In this document: in pieces, positions 1 to 11,662 of the stretch
How positions within the stretch are numbered: position 1 is the stretch's first letter
Layout of the letters: each line of letters begins with the position of its first letter
NCBI GenBank assembly: GCA_006503535.1
Contig: QYRS01000004.1
Span: 3,224,001-3,288,000 of the forward strand
DNA from: Arthrinium phaeospermum
Lineage: Eukaryota > Ascomycota > Sordariomycetes > Amphisphaeriales > Apiosporaceae
Length of the DNA stretch: 64,000 nucleotides
Direction of reading: 5' to 3'
The notes under the pieces: generated by a model
What the model was told of the DNA's origin: nothing
The model's input: the letters and a program-made list of their open reading frames with translations, nothing else
Database searches by the model: none
Translations under genes and position numbers: made by a program

Positions 1-1094
1 TATTGCTATCGTCGCGAACCGGATACTGGACACGAGATATGTCAGGAGACTCATGGTTTTGCAGGTAGTATAACAGTGAGGTGCTCGACATAGCAAGCCT
101 GGCTGATGACGCCAAAGCGGGAGGTTGGGTCAAGTAGCAGGAGCGCAGCTGCGTATATGCATGAGGCAACGGTATTTGTACATCAGGTTACGCAAGCATG
201 ACAGCCAATAACATGGTGTTTGGCATGCATACCCAGCCTTCTTCTTTCATCGCAGACGGGGGCTAAACCTTGGATAAGACATGAGGTCAACAGGGTCATC
301 CATAGCCATGGAGGAGGCACTCAAAGAGGTTGTACGAATGTGCCTGTAAACATCCAGCAGATATTACTCGTTATGAACAAGAACAAAACGTTGTATGCGT
401 ATGGGTGTCTTATTAGAGCCTGCGGTGTTTATCTTTCTAGCAAAGTTAGTCGAGCAAATTGTGAGAACAAATGATTAGAATGAACAGACACCGATCAGTA
501 ATCACTACATATATTGAACGGGAAAGACTGAATATAATACCATGTCGGGTACTACCGATCATGGGGATATTGGGCAGGAACCTGATAACCCAAGTTAGCT
601 ATTCTAGTCTCACAATAAGAGGCAATTATCACTAATCGAGGAAAGCCATCTCACTGTCGCCCGCTTTCAGGGATCCTTCTTAGTATCTCACCGTTGACTT
701 GTGGAGTGTCACCTTGTGATATGCACGATATGAAACTCTGAAACAAAAACACCCGGACGATCCAAGACGTTCCAAAACCGCATTTTTCTTGTCCAACTCA
801 AAATATCGCACTTCCCCACACCCTGTATCTGCATCCTGCAGGAATCCGACAAGCAAAGCAAAGACTGATACACCTCTTATTCATACTTCAGCGAGAGCAA
901 GCCTCACCCCGGGCAAACGGAAACGGGCGATCCGCTCTAAGCCTACGTCATATACCCGCCTTCTTCTAAGGGGCACCCTTGTGGTGGAGATGTGGACAGG
1001 CATCAAAATACCAACGATGCTGAGTCGTTAATTGTTTAACCCAACAACACGGTCTTTCCAACTTGCGGGTCGGCAAGAACGTCCCCAGACCATC
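1..1094. other. Intergenic, no gene seen
   Basis: Only short open frames with no family resemblance. The last ~60 bases lie directly before the GH43 start codon. The in-frame stop at 1029 means no longer N-terminus is available for that gene in the same exon. Confidence 0.5.
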
Positions 1095-2339
1095 ATGGAC
1101 CACTCTTGCCAAACGCTCACCTCAGTCAGCACGCCGGACCCCTTCATGGTCTATGCCAACGGCATCTACTACCTGGTATGCATTCTACGGCAAGCCGCAG
1201 TGTTATTGTAGTACTAACCAAGTTCAAAGACGTTTACTTCCGAAGGCAATAAGATTGAGATATGGTCTTCTAAGACCCTCGATAGTTTCGAGGAATCAGC
1301 CAGGAAGGAAACAATATGGTTTGTAGCCTCCTACCGACCAGCTTCACCCGATCTCAGTGGCATGCATGCTTACTTTTCCCATAGGACTCCTCCGCCTGGC
1401 ACTGCACATTCGGCCGACCTATGGGCGCCTGAACTGCACGCCATTTTCGGAAGATGGTATATCTACTACGCCGCGGCTCACCCTAAGCATGGGAACAAGA
1501 GCCACCGCATGTACGTGCTGGGCGGCCCCCCAGCGCACGAAGACCCTACGCAGGGCCAGTGGGAGTTCCTGGGGCGCATCCACGGCATGCCCGACCAGTG
1601 GGCGATCGACGGGACCGTCTTCACGCTGCACGGGGAGCTGTACATGGTGTACTCGGGGTGGCCGCTGGACAACTACGACGACTCGGACCTGGTGCAGCAG
1701 CTCTTCATCATGAAGCTCGACGACCCGACCATGGCGGCGGACGGGTGCGGGGGGCCCGTGGTCATCAGCTCCCCCGAGCAGCCGTGGGAGTTCTCGCGCG
1801 ACGGCAATGGCGACCACGGCATCAACGAGGGCCCCCAGTTCCTCAGCTCGCCCGACGGCGGCTGGAAGGGCATCGTCTACTCGTGCGCCGGCAGCTGGAC
1901 GCACGAGTACAAGCTGGCGGTGCTGCACTACAGTGGCGGCGACCCCCTCGACCCGCGGGCGTGGCCCAAGGGCCAGGAACCCCTCCTCCAGGCGGGTTGG
2001 GGCGGCAAGGGACCCTATGGGCCTGGGCACGGAAACTTCGTGTCGCTAGGCGGCAGTGGTGGCGGAGGAGGCGATACGCTTTGCGTGTTCCACGGTACCG
2101 ATGACCCCGCCGACGGCTGGAGCAACAGGAAGGCCCGATGCCAGCGAGTCTTCTTCACGGAGGGCGGCCCGTATATGGGACTCTACTGCGGCGGCGGGCG
2201 CAACCACGCCACCTTGCTCAAGGCCAGTAAAGGGGGTCTGATGGCGCGGATCCGCAGGAAGCTCAGCAAGCGGAAGAAACGTGGTTCTGAGCGTGGAGGC
2301 GCCCTGCAGACCCTGACTGCGCTTCTGGAGGGCCACTAG
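1095..2339 (+). CDS. Glycoside hydrolase family 43 protein (arabinanase/arabinofuranosidase-like)
   Basis: Predicted five-bladed beta-propeller glycosidase acting on arabinan or arabinoxylan side chains. Three exons: 1095-1175, 1230-1318, 1385-2339; introns of 54 and 66 bp, the first with a ctaac branch point; 374 aa. All three GH43 carboxylates are visible: Asp15 in STPDPFMVY (general base), Asp132 in AIDGTVF (pKa modulator) and Glu205 in INEGPQF (general acid). The LWAPELH motif after the second intron is typical. The start was chosen because the frame is closed just upstream. Odd points: there is no signal peptide although most fungal GH43 enzymes are secreted, the catalytic base lies only 15 residues from the start, and the last ~45 residues form a Lys/Arg-rich tail. 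A missing 5' exon encoding a signal peptide is possible. Family assignment is firm; substrate is inferred. Confidence 0.87.
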
Positions 2340-5149
2340 GCAATTGGAGAAAAGGGTGGGAACTTATCGTATCCCCACCAAGGACCAAGGGTATTATTAC
2401 GGCTTTCGCGGTCGAATTAAGAATGTTACGATCTGTTAAATGATAATGTCTAAATACCTAAGAATGGTTAGCGCACTCTGTACTCCTTTTACCGCCTGTT
2501 TATCCAGCTATATCGAGTATTGTATATATTACAGATATTATACCTAATAGAGTGAAGCATGATTATTAACGGGCGGGTATTGATTTGGTAATGTCGCAGT
2601 TGAACCTCGCGATACTGCTAAGCCCCCGGCACACGAGGCACAGGAGCAGGAGATACAAGTTTACGACCCTGTCAATGTCCGGGAGCTGGGTGATTCCGGG
2701 CCCAAGACGGACCAAGAAGCGGCCTCAAGCGGGAGAGCCAAGCTTCCAGTAGTGCTAGTTTGTGGAAATCACCTTCTAAATCTGCTGTTTTGGGGGGAGA
2801 ACGCCGATAGCAGATACGATCTGGATGAAACACTGCAACCCTTTTTAAGGTTTCCAACGTTGCAGTTTTGTTGACTGAGGGTAAAAAAACAAGACACTGC
2901 CCTGGGCATTTCCAGAGACACCGTACACGGCACCGAAGGGTTGGTCAGCGGACGGCAAGGCCAGGATGATGCATTGAGAATGGCTGTCTCTGAATGTCTG
3001 GATGGGGGTTTTGGGCCTGTCGATGGTCGCAAAGACCAGCGGCGGTAGTAGCGGTAGTAGCACGCAGAGTGGGGACGCCCCGGGGACAGGCCATTCTGGA
3101 ATTGCACCGTCGGGTTACCAAGAGCCAATAATGCCTGCGAAGTTGAGGAAGTGCTCCGCCGCCATTGCACAGGTGACCATCAGCAGATAGCAGCACTGCG
3201 AAATACGGTAAGGTGAGTGTACATTTGCATCTTCCGTTGTCGTTTCCCTGTGTTTGGGACGCGCAATTGTCTGCGGGCGGGAAGGGTCGCACACCCTCTG
3301 AGGTGCGTACGACTTGTCCCGAATAGACAGCAGTTGCAGCAATGGCCAGCCCCTCTGTCTATGGCCGTATGCAAAACGAACACTCTAGAGTCATTCAATA
3401 CGAGGATCGGCCCTGGCTGGCTGGCGGCAAAAAAGGATGGTGTAGCTCTGTAGGTAGGCTTTTTTTTTCTTGCGTTGTCCCGTCACATCATCCCACCCAC
3501 GTTGCCCTCTGTCCTTCGTATCAGAGTTACCGATTCAGGCGTCCGGCCAAGGATCTAGCCCAATGATAAGCTGCCTCGGCCGCTTCTCCACGGCACGCTC
3601 CACAACCTTTCGCAGTGTGCATTCGATGGAACTTCCTCCCTCGCTCGCTCCTTCGCCTGGCTCCGGGACCCCGATCTTGGAACATACGGTTTTAGCGGTC
3701 AGGTCAACACGAACTACCAATGCTTTCGTGATTGCCTGCCTAAGATCTGCATTGTTGGTCAGTGGGTGATGCTCGCGAGACACAGAGGGCAAGCCAACCC
3801 AACAAACGCTGGGCTGGCCGGGCTGGACAAACAGTGCGCCATCCGAGCAGTCTAGGGCCCGAGCTAGGGAACGACCTGCAGCTTTGGTGCTTGGAGGCTC
3901 AAGAGGAGAAAAAAAAGGCCGGGGTCGGTTGTGTAAGACAGCAGCACAAGGATGACCCCTAGACCCACGATCTCTCCCCATCTTTTTCCCAACACGATGA
4001 GCGCTGCAGTGCCACTTGTACGCAAGAATGATAGGGAGGCTTGGGGAGATGCTTCCAGGCTGCTGCTACACCACACTGTATTTACGAACTTACGAGCGCT
4101 TATCGGCTGGGGTCCGTTGCCAGAGACGACCCCGTCATCGAGAGGGCGCGCGACCAGGCGGATTCAAGTCACTTACGAGCGGCGTAGGGGCAACGCACGT
4201 TTCGCGATGCGAAGCCATCGGGGCCAATCCGTTGAGACAACCGCCACTAGAGGATGTGTAGGGTAATCTATCATCTGTACAGTACGATGACATCCTCTTG
4301 TCTCTGGGCACCCTGGAGCCTGTCTGTCTGCGACAAACAACGGCCTGCCTGCAGGTTAGACTCTCGGCGAAGAAGAGGTACTCTGTGTAGGTAAGTGCCT
4401 ATCAAAAGAAACAGGACCCTGGAGCTGGGATGTGCAGCGTGCATCTTCGGAACCCTGCCAGGACGGGGGTGTATGTACTGTATGTACCGCTAACCCACTC
4501 AGACCTCCATGTCGCCTGCAAGCTTGGTCACTCTGGTGGCTGCTTGGGTCAATCACAACCCCTGCCATTCGCATATCAACATTGGATATTTGGCACTAGA
4601 GGGGCTGGGATGTCACGCTAAGATCGTAGAACGGCATCAAGGATAAGCTCCTATTTTATTATTTTCCCTCTCACCGTTACCCAAGCTCTGCTGGGTAATA
4701 TAACCCCGGACTGTTTGTACAGTATGCAGTCCGTTGATAGAAACCCTCTCCTCCCCGTCACTCTTGCTTCGAACTCTTCTCCCTCATCCCGTACCTGTCT
4801 TGCACCTCATCGTGACCTGCACTCGTTCCCGGTCCATCGCTGTTTCTCGCTTCTCTTCGCACCCTTTTGCATATACCGTTTCCCCAATCACTTACCGGTT
4901 GTTAATATAGCATTGTGCTTCTAATCCCCCGCCAGTCGCATAGTGCCAGGCCTAGAAAAATGTGAGCACTTACACTCCAGTTTGAGAGGTTTTACAACGG
5001 CCGCCGTCGTGGTCAAACTTGTCAACCCTTTCGTCTACTATGCTACAGTACATACGTACCTGTTTGAGTTGTCCTGCTAACCTGAGTTGATACAAATAGC
5101 CCAAACTTTCGCACTCATCCATAATATCTGATCTCGTATCCATTACACA
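2340..5149. other. Intergenic, no gene seen
   Basis: About 2.8 kb with only short overlapping open frames on both strands and none resembling a family. An A+T-rich patch lies at about 2,440-2,570, just after the GH43 gene. The last few hundred bases are pyrimidine-rich and are likely promoter and leader of the DUF7707 gene. Confidence 0.45.
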
Positions 5150-5855
5150 ATGCCCTCGTTCAAGACTACCGTTGTGGCGGTTGCCACTATGCTGGTCGCC
5201 TCTGTCCAGGCCGACTATGTCATCGACCCCAAATCTGTGTCCATGAGCACCAGGAGTATGTCCTCCGGTTTAAAATTCTATGCCCACATACTAATAACGT
5301 CCAGGATACTGGTGCGATTCTGAGATCGCCACTTGCCCCATCATCTGCGAACAGACATCCTCTGGCAAGCCCATTACCAACACCTGCGATGCCGTAAGTG
5401 CTCGAACCAGTTGACGAGCAAACGCGGAGGGCACTGACTGACACCGGAAATAGACAGCCCTGACTTATGGATGCGTGTGCTCCGACAACAAGCAACCCAA
5501 CATCTCCGAATACACTCTTACTCTGCCCTACTTCACCTGCACCGAGTGGGGAACCCAGTGCGTGAAGAAGTGTGGATCGAACAACGAATGCTCTAGCGAG
5601 TGCCGCGAAAACCACCCCTGTGGTGCCCGCAACCCTCAAAAGCCCAACAGCACATCGAGCGCAACTGAGTCGGCTACGTCGTCGGGTTCCTCGCCGACCG
5701 ACTCCAACGTTGTCTACAACGGCCTCGACCCCGCCGGCTCCACGGACAAGCCCAAGTCCGGTGCTGCCCCTCTCGCCCCTCTCGAGATGGGTAGCCTCTT
5801 CAGCCTTGTGACTGTCGCCGCCGGCATGGTCCTCGGCTTTGGCTACGTCCTATAA
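5150..5855 (+). CDS. GPI-anchored DUF7707 family cell-surface protein
   Basis: Fungal extracellular protein of unknown function. Three exons: 5150-5255, 5305-5393, 5454-5855; 198 aa. Residues 1-21 are a clear signal peptide ending VQA. The mature part starts DYVIDPKSV and carries the conserved DUF7707 Cys pattern: RYWCDSE, TCPIICEQ, YGCVCSDN, PYFTCTEW, QCVKKC, and a Cys pair near residue 115. A Ser/Thr/Pro-rich linker follows. The C-terminus (from about LEMGSLF) is a hydrophobic 20-residue segment ending without charged residues, as expected for GPI attachment. Exon joins preserve frame (phases 1 and 0) and donor/acceptor consensus. It probably sits at the plasma membrane or wall. Role in cell-wall structure or redox-stable surface coating is only a guess. 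Confidence 0.88.
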
Positions 5856-7558
5856 ACGGAGAAGCCATACGGCAAGGGATAAATTGAAAAAGGACACCTT
5901 CGTCCGATCGTGGACGGAGCATGACAAGGGGGCGTTGGCAGCCTCGATCCGGGCCGAGCTGTCAGCTGCTTCTTAGTAGTCGGATAAACGGGACGACCAA
6001 TTCTTGATTGAGAAGGGTCTCATAATTAATATAGCATGGGAGCATGGGATCATGCTGCGGGGAGAAGGAAACGCCACATGTTATTAACGCATACCACTGG
6101 AGCAAGTTGGCTATCAGGACTGTCTCAGAGACAGTCTGATAGAACCGGAGTTATGTCCTTCGTCTGGGTTACACAGTCCACATTCATTCTTTGGATACGA
6201 AATGATCAAAAGCGCAGCGATACTGGCTATAACGCCAGTAATAATATACTACCACGAGATTTGGAACGCACAAGTTCCGGGCATGAAGCACCCTCCTACT
6301 GTTTCAAAATCAGCTGAAGAAAATCAGCCAATATGTGTGACGATATGTCCCCTCGAGTGATTGCGTCATGTAATGCCGGTGTCATACGTGATAAAGTGCT
6401 ACGGGTCGTGTAACCCTCGGCCAAACATCTATTAATGGGCGTACGTGTGTACATGTTGGAACGCAACTGCCTGACGATAAGCACCCCATTTGAGTGACTT
6501 TTGTGTGGGTTGTCAGCTATAAGCGGCGTCCGCGTTCACACCACATTGTTCAGCAATCATCACAAACTGAAGCAAGCAGATACATCCTGCATAGCAATCG
6601 TAAAAACGAGTCGGGTAGTTGTTTGCCGCCAAATCATCACGAATGCGGTTTGCTCCTATCAATTCCCATTGGGTGGCAGCTTACCTACGTGCTAAGTGCT
6701 TACCAGAGGTGGGTATCACATGCAAAGTGTCGTGCCTGGACTGAAGTCTGGGACTGTGTGTGTGTACCCGTTCCACCCCTGGTTTATTAGGTAAGTGACA
6801 GACAGCATGGCCAGCAAGCAATCAATGTTCCTGGGGCGGGTCTAGGGCCACCAGAGCGAAACTTTGCCTATAGAAACCAACGCCAGGCGCGTGGTTCGCG
6901 ATAGGACGCCTGATTCGTGCGATGATTTCATCCAAGAAAACACACAAAAAGAAACAAAAGCATGGATGATGGGCTAAACAGCGCCGGGCGCTCTGAATCA
7001 TCATCAAGATCATGTGGTTCTTTCCCCTCCAATCCTTGATCTTGAGTTTCGTCCAAGGCTGCCAGCGAGGAAAGATCGAAATTTGATTTGATCTGATGAA
7101 GAAGGAAGGGGACAAAAAAATAGAGGTCCCCACAAGCAGCTTAATATAATCCCCGTTTCCCGACTTCAACGGCGCCGCCCTCCCAACGAAACTAGCAGAG
7201 CTTGCCCGTTCACCGATTGTTTTGTTTCCCGTCGTCCCCAGTCACAGTCGCATCTGTATTACCCAAGCCAGCAGTATATTCACTATCCACCATGCTTTAC
7301 TCTTAGACAATCATTCCGAGCCCACGTCTTGCAGGCGATCAATCAGGTACCACAAGAGGACACGACACTTCACATGCCAAATCGCATACAAAAGTCCCAC
7401 GCCGCGCCTCTCCACGCTCCACGTACTTTAGGGGACCGACCCCTTTAAAACCGCCCTCCTCTCGAAAACCGGCTATCGCGCAGGATCAAAGTTCAGCGAC
7501 CAACAGACCTGCTTGCGCTCAGGTGCAAACCGGATAGCTCGTATACACCAAAGCAAAC
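5856..7558. other. Intergenic, no gene seen
   Basis: 1.7 kb between two plus-strand genes. Open frames are short and unrecognised. The stretch 7,200-7,550 is C-rich and pyrimidine-biased on the plus strand, as is common in promoters and leaders of highly expressed fungal genes such as the phosphotransferase that follows. Confidence 0.45.
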
Positions 7559-9116
7559 ATGGCCCCGAACAACAATAGCAGTAGGTACTGCCCCTCCCTC
7601 CGAGACAACTTTTCACCAACCGCCCACGATGCGCCTTGCCTCTTCTCTCTCGGACTGGTGCTGATAGCCATGGCGTTTTTTAGAATCGGCGGCCGCCGAG
7701 TGCATCTCGGATGATGCCCTGATACACCTCAAGTCGTACAAGTACTCGGCCGTCGACTTGTCGCCAGTGTCCCACTACATACTCCGACCCTACGTATGCA
7801 TGCACCAGCCCGACCCTGGCCCTGCCCCTTGCCGGGAAAACAAAACGAAGAACAAAATGCTAAGAGGTGCTACAGTGGAACGCGGTCGTTGAGCTCCTTC
7901 CGCTATGGCTGGCCCCGAACATGGTCACCCTGATTGGGTTCTTCTTTATCCTGGCCAATATCGGCTTGCTGGTGATATTCATCCCAGACCTGGTCGGACC
8001 GGTATGCCTGCTCCCACTCCCTTTGCGCTCGGACGATGCGCCGCGCCTCCTTTTTGTGCCCTGGGCTGACGATGGATGTTTGTTTGATCGATTTAGGGTC
8101 CCGGATGGATGTACCTCAGCTTTGCCTTCGGCCTTTTTATGTACCAGACCATGGACAACATTGACGGCAAACAAGCCCGTCGGACCGGCACCTCGAGCGG
8201 TCTGGGCGAGCTCTTCGACCACGGCATCGATTCGCTGAACTGCACTCTGGCAAGTCTGTTGGAAACTGGTGCCATGGCGCTGGGAACTTCCAAGTCGGGC
8301 GTCTTCACTGCCCTGTGTCCCTGTCTCCCCATGTTCTTCTCGACGTGGGAGACGTACCACACGCATACGCTATACCTTGGCGTCATCAATGGACCCACCG
8401 AGGGGCTGCTCATTGCTTGCGCCGTCATGGCCTTGTCTGGCATCTACGGACCGGATATTTGGACCACGCCGTTCATTGAGCTTCTGGGACCCAAGTTCCT
8501 GCTGGGTTATGAACAGCTCGTCGGCGAGTACTCGATTCGCGACATCTGGATTCTGCTTATCGTGGGATCGCTGGTGACCAGCCAGATCCCCTTCTGCGTC
8601 TACAACGTCGTCAAAGCTCGCAGAGCCCAAAATCTCCCGGTTGCCCCGGTGTTCCTCGAGTGGACACCCATGGCCATCTACACGCTTTCCATCGGGGCTT
8701 GGATGTACTCGCCGTACTCGACCCTGCGGGAGGAGAACCACCTGGTTCTGTTCTGCCTCACCATGTCCTTTGTCTTTGGCCGCATGACGACCAAGATGAT
8801 CCTGGCGCATCTGACCAAGCAGCCGTTCCCCTACTGGACCATTATGCTGTGGCCGCTCGTGGGCGGAGCCGTACTGGGCAACCTGCCCCGGTTCGGGTTC
8901 GCGCAGATCTCTGCCGAGCACGAATACTACTACCTTTGCGCCTACTTTGTGTTCGCCGGCGTCGTGTACTTCCGTTGGGCCTTCCTAGTCGTCAATGCCA
9001 TCTGCGACTTCCTGGGCATCAATGCGCTGACGATCCCCCACGCTAAGCAGCTCGAAAACAAGAAGAAGCTGGAGGAGGAACAGCAGGCCGCTGCTAACGG
9101 AAAGAAGGAACTGTAG
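7559..9116 (+). CDS. cpt1: Choline/ethanolamine phosphotransferase (CPT1/EPT1 family)
   Basis: Integral ER/Golgi enzyme that transfers phosphocholine or phosphoethanolamine from the CDP-alcohol to diacylglycerol, the last step of the Kennedy pathway. Four exons: 7559-7580, 7684-7793, 7867-8001, 8097-9116; 428 aa, slightly longer than the yeast proteins. The CDP-alcohol phosphotransferase signature DGx2ARx8Gx3Dx3D is complete at residues 112-134 (Asp112, Asp130 and Asp134 being the metal/catalytic acids). About eight to ten hydrophobic helices follow, and the C-terminus is a short Lys/Glu/Ala-rich cytosolic tail. The first exon is only 22 bp (start plus seven codons). Fungi of this class often have a single gene covering both head groups; whether choline or ethanolamine is preferred cannot be told from sequence alone. 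Confidence 0.94.
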
Positions 9117-9658
9117 GTTCTATCTATCTAATAACATTGGATAGCTAGCTCTCGGTATAGATTTCCTTTCTATATCTCCGTAGCGGAGCCTCGTTGTCAC
9201 GCTCATGAAGGCGTGATGACGTTTTTACTCACGGATGGGGTTCTATCATAAAAGCTATTGTCGTCGTTCGATAGGAAAGCGTCGACTCTTTTCTGCAGGT
9301 CGCCGCTGGTGATCCGCATTGGTATATCTCTTTAATCAGAAACAACTGCATACAGCGTGGTCTTACAAGAAGCCCGTACAAACCCTTCGTGGTTATCGGC
9401 ATATAGACTTTTTGAGCATGAGTAACGACTTGGAAGCATAGGACTTCGATGTCCAAATACAATCAAGAATTAATCGTATCTCGAACTTGTCTGGATGGTC
9501 TTCAGGTGAAGATGTGTTCTCGTATTGACGGCTAAACTCGCTGCTGGTATATGAAAAGTGACTGGGGAAATGTATTAATGCTCCTTGTTCCATAAGGCGA
9601 CACACAATCCATGTCTACGTTTATCCAGCAAAAGCCCATATGACCCAAGACAGGTCTG
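9117..9658. other. Convergent 3' intergenic region
   Basis: About 540 bp between the ends of the converging phosphotransferase and dehydrogenase genes. It would hold both 3' UTRs; no gene seen. Confidence 0.5.
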
Positions 9659-10576
9659 CTACTCATGGTCAGTCGAGGTGATGACGGCCCTCCAATCATC
9701 AATGAGGGCCTTGGTCGAGGCCATCTTGTCCTCGATGACGTCCACGCAGTCCTGGCCCAGCGGCAGGCGCACCGGCACGTCTTTGCCCTGCGCGGAGCCC
9801 GACCGCGTCAGCGCGTCGACGATGACCTTGCACCCCTTGACGACGTCCCCCGGCTGCTGATTGTCGACCTGCCCGAGCATCGCCCGGACGTGCCCGACCC
9901 GGGTGTCCTCGTACTCGGCGTCGAGCGGGTCCCGCATGACGAGGCGGTGGCCGCCGCCCGGGTTCAGGAAACCCGTCCGGAAGTAGCCCGGCTCGATCAC
10001 GCAGGCGTCGATGCCCAGCTCCTTGACCTCGGCCGCCAGCGACTCGGTGAAGCCCGACACGGCCCACTTGGCGGCGGCGTAGTAGGCGAAGGCCGGGCCG
10101 CCCCGCCAGGAGCCCAGGCTGCCGAAGTTGGCGATGACGGACCGGCCGGCGGGGCCGCGGCGCGTCTGCCCCCGCTTCCGGAGCCAGGCGACCTGGTTCT
10201 TGGTCATGTTCATGATGCCCAGGACGTTGACGTTGAAGCTGTCGAAGACCTCCTGCTGCGTGGCGGCCTCGATGGGGCCCTCGAGGATGTAGCCCGCGGC
10301 GTTGACGAAGTGGGTGATGTGGTGCGCCTTACTGGCGGATCCGAGCAGGGCCGACTCCCCCCGCGCGAAGGCGGCACGGATGGTGGCGTCGTCGCTCGTG
10401 ACGTCGAGGTCGAGCAGGACGGCGCCGCGGGCGGAGAGGTCGGTTAGGGGTGCGGTGTGCCGCGAGGTAGCGATGACGGCGTCGCCGCGGGTGAGGGCTT
10501 CGTGGGCGAGTTGCCGGCCGAAGCCGGAGCTGGCGCCGGCGATGAACCAGACGTTGGGGTGGGGGGTGGACGACAT
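9659..10576 (-). CDS. Short-chain dehydrogenase/reductase (classical SDR)
   Basis: Single-exon NAD(P)-dependent oxidoreductase of 305 aa, substrate unknown. Rossmann fold motifs are all present: AGASSGFG at residues 13-20 (cofactor pyrophosphate loop), LDLDVT near 55-60, NAAG at 92-95, a catalytic Ser in NFGSLGS (150-156), and YxxxK at 166-170 (Tyr166, Lys170). The EPGYFRTGF segment after beta-strand 6 is characteristic of classical SDRs in fungi that act on ketones or aldehydes. Arg39 after beta-2 suggests NADP preference, which is inference. The gene is transcribed away from the glutaminyl cyclase gene across a 1.1-kb divergent intergenic region. The long antisense open frame over most of it is a by-product of high G+C. 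Confidence 0.92.
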   Translation of the reverse strand: MSSTPHPNVWFIAGASSGFGRQLAHEALTRGDAVIATSRHTAPLTDLSARGAVLLDLDVTSDDATIRAAFARGESALLGSASKAHHITHFVNAAGYILEGPIEAATQQEVFDSFNVNVLGIMNMTKNQVAWLRKRGQTRRGPAGRSVIANFGSLGSWRGGPAFAYYAAAKWAVSGFTESLAAEVKELGIDACVIEPGYFRTGFLNPGGGHRLVMRDPLDAEYEDTRVGHVRAMLGQVDNQQPGDVVKGCKVIVDALTRSGSAQGKDVPVRLPLGQDCVDVIEDKMASTKALIDDWRAVITSTDHE

Positions 10577-11662
10577 GGTGGTGGGGTCGAGGTGTGGGAG
10601 GGAGGTCGCTATATAGGTTAGGTACTGGTTAAGAGTGGTATTCCTCAGGGTTGTATCTGATATGATGTAGTAGCTTCACGTGTTAGGTTGATCAAGTGGT
10701 AGGTAAAGTATGTAGCAATTGATGCTTTGGTATGTGATGCTTTCTTTTTCCTTCCTGCTCTTCATCATAAGACGGGGGCCGGAGTCTCTACTTATACATC
10801 TCGACTCAAGGCCGCCCGGGTCGTGTATACGCCGCTCATAAGAGTGCGCCGACCACGTAGGACTATGGCGTCTTCATCATCACCAGTATCAGGACAGTTG
10901 TTCTACAGCACCGTTGGCGTTTGTTCGCTCACGGCTTTACGGTGTTAAGGCCGCGCTCATGCGTCAAGAACAGCTCGCGCATTCGTCTAGTTTACGGTGA
11001 CGAACAAATCTAGGAAGTTTCTATGCAAGTCGTGGGATCGTTTGAACCGCATTGTTTCAAGTCCGATAGAAGCCAGATCAGATTTGCGGCGTGGGTGTTT
11101 GTCACGGCGGCAGAAATATCGGCGTGTGGCTGTCGGCGATAGGCTCTTGCTTGCATCGCCGAAAGACGGTAGATGCACTAGGCCAAGCCAGTCCAAAAGC
11201 GTCAACCTGCATCCCTTTACTCTGTCGCTGCTGCTGACCAGGTCATCTTAAATCCGGGGATGCGAACACTATTAATACAAGTTAAAGTGACGACTAACAC
11301 GCAGGATCGCTAGCCAAAATTCATACTACGTTTTCTCGAAATAGAGAATTATTGCATGAAAAAGAGCGAAATGTCTGTGGATACACTGGGTGTAGATAAT
11401 CAGTCGAGCAGGCCTGCTAATTTTAGCGCTGGAGGAATGACATGCCATTGGAGAATTCAATTCCTGCTTCAACAGTAATGCCAGGTTGGCCTCCAATATA
11501 CTAACGTACGACCTCGTATACGTACCTACTGACCTACCCTCTTTATACTGGCACTGGCATGTACTTTGCGCTCTGCTAGACCAGCTCTTACATCGCAGTC
11601 TATGTGCGCGCCCCGGTAGGACGGCTGCACCCTCCCTCTACATTCACGCCGCCACCGCCACA
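10577..11662. promoter_or_regulatory. Divergent promoter region, SDR and glutaminyl cyclase
   Basis: 1.1 kb between two divergently transcribed genes. It should contain both promoters. No specific binding site could be identified and no gene is seen. Confidence 0.4.

Noticed and set aside
9665..10447. 260-codon plus-strand frame over the SDR gene
   Set aside because: It is exactly antisense to a clearly coding SDR, and its composition mirrors that gene. A G+C artefact.
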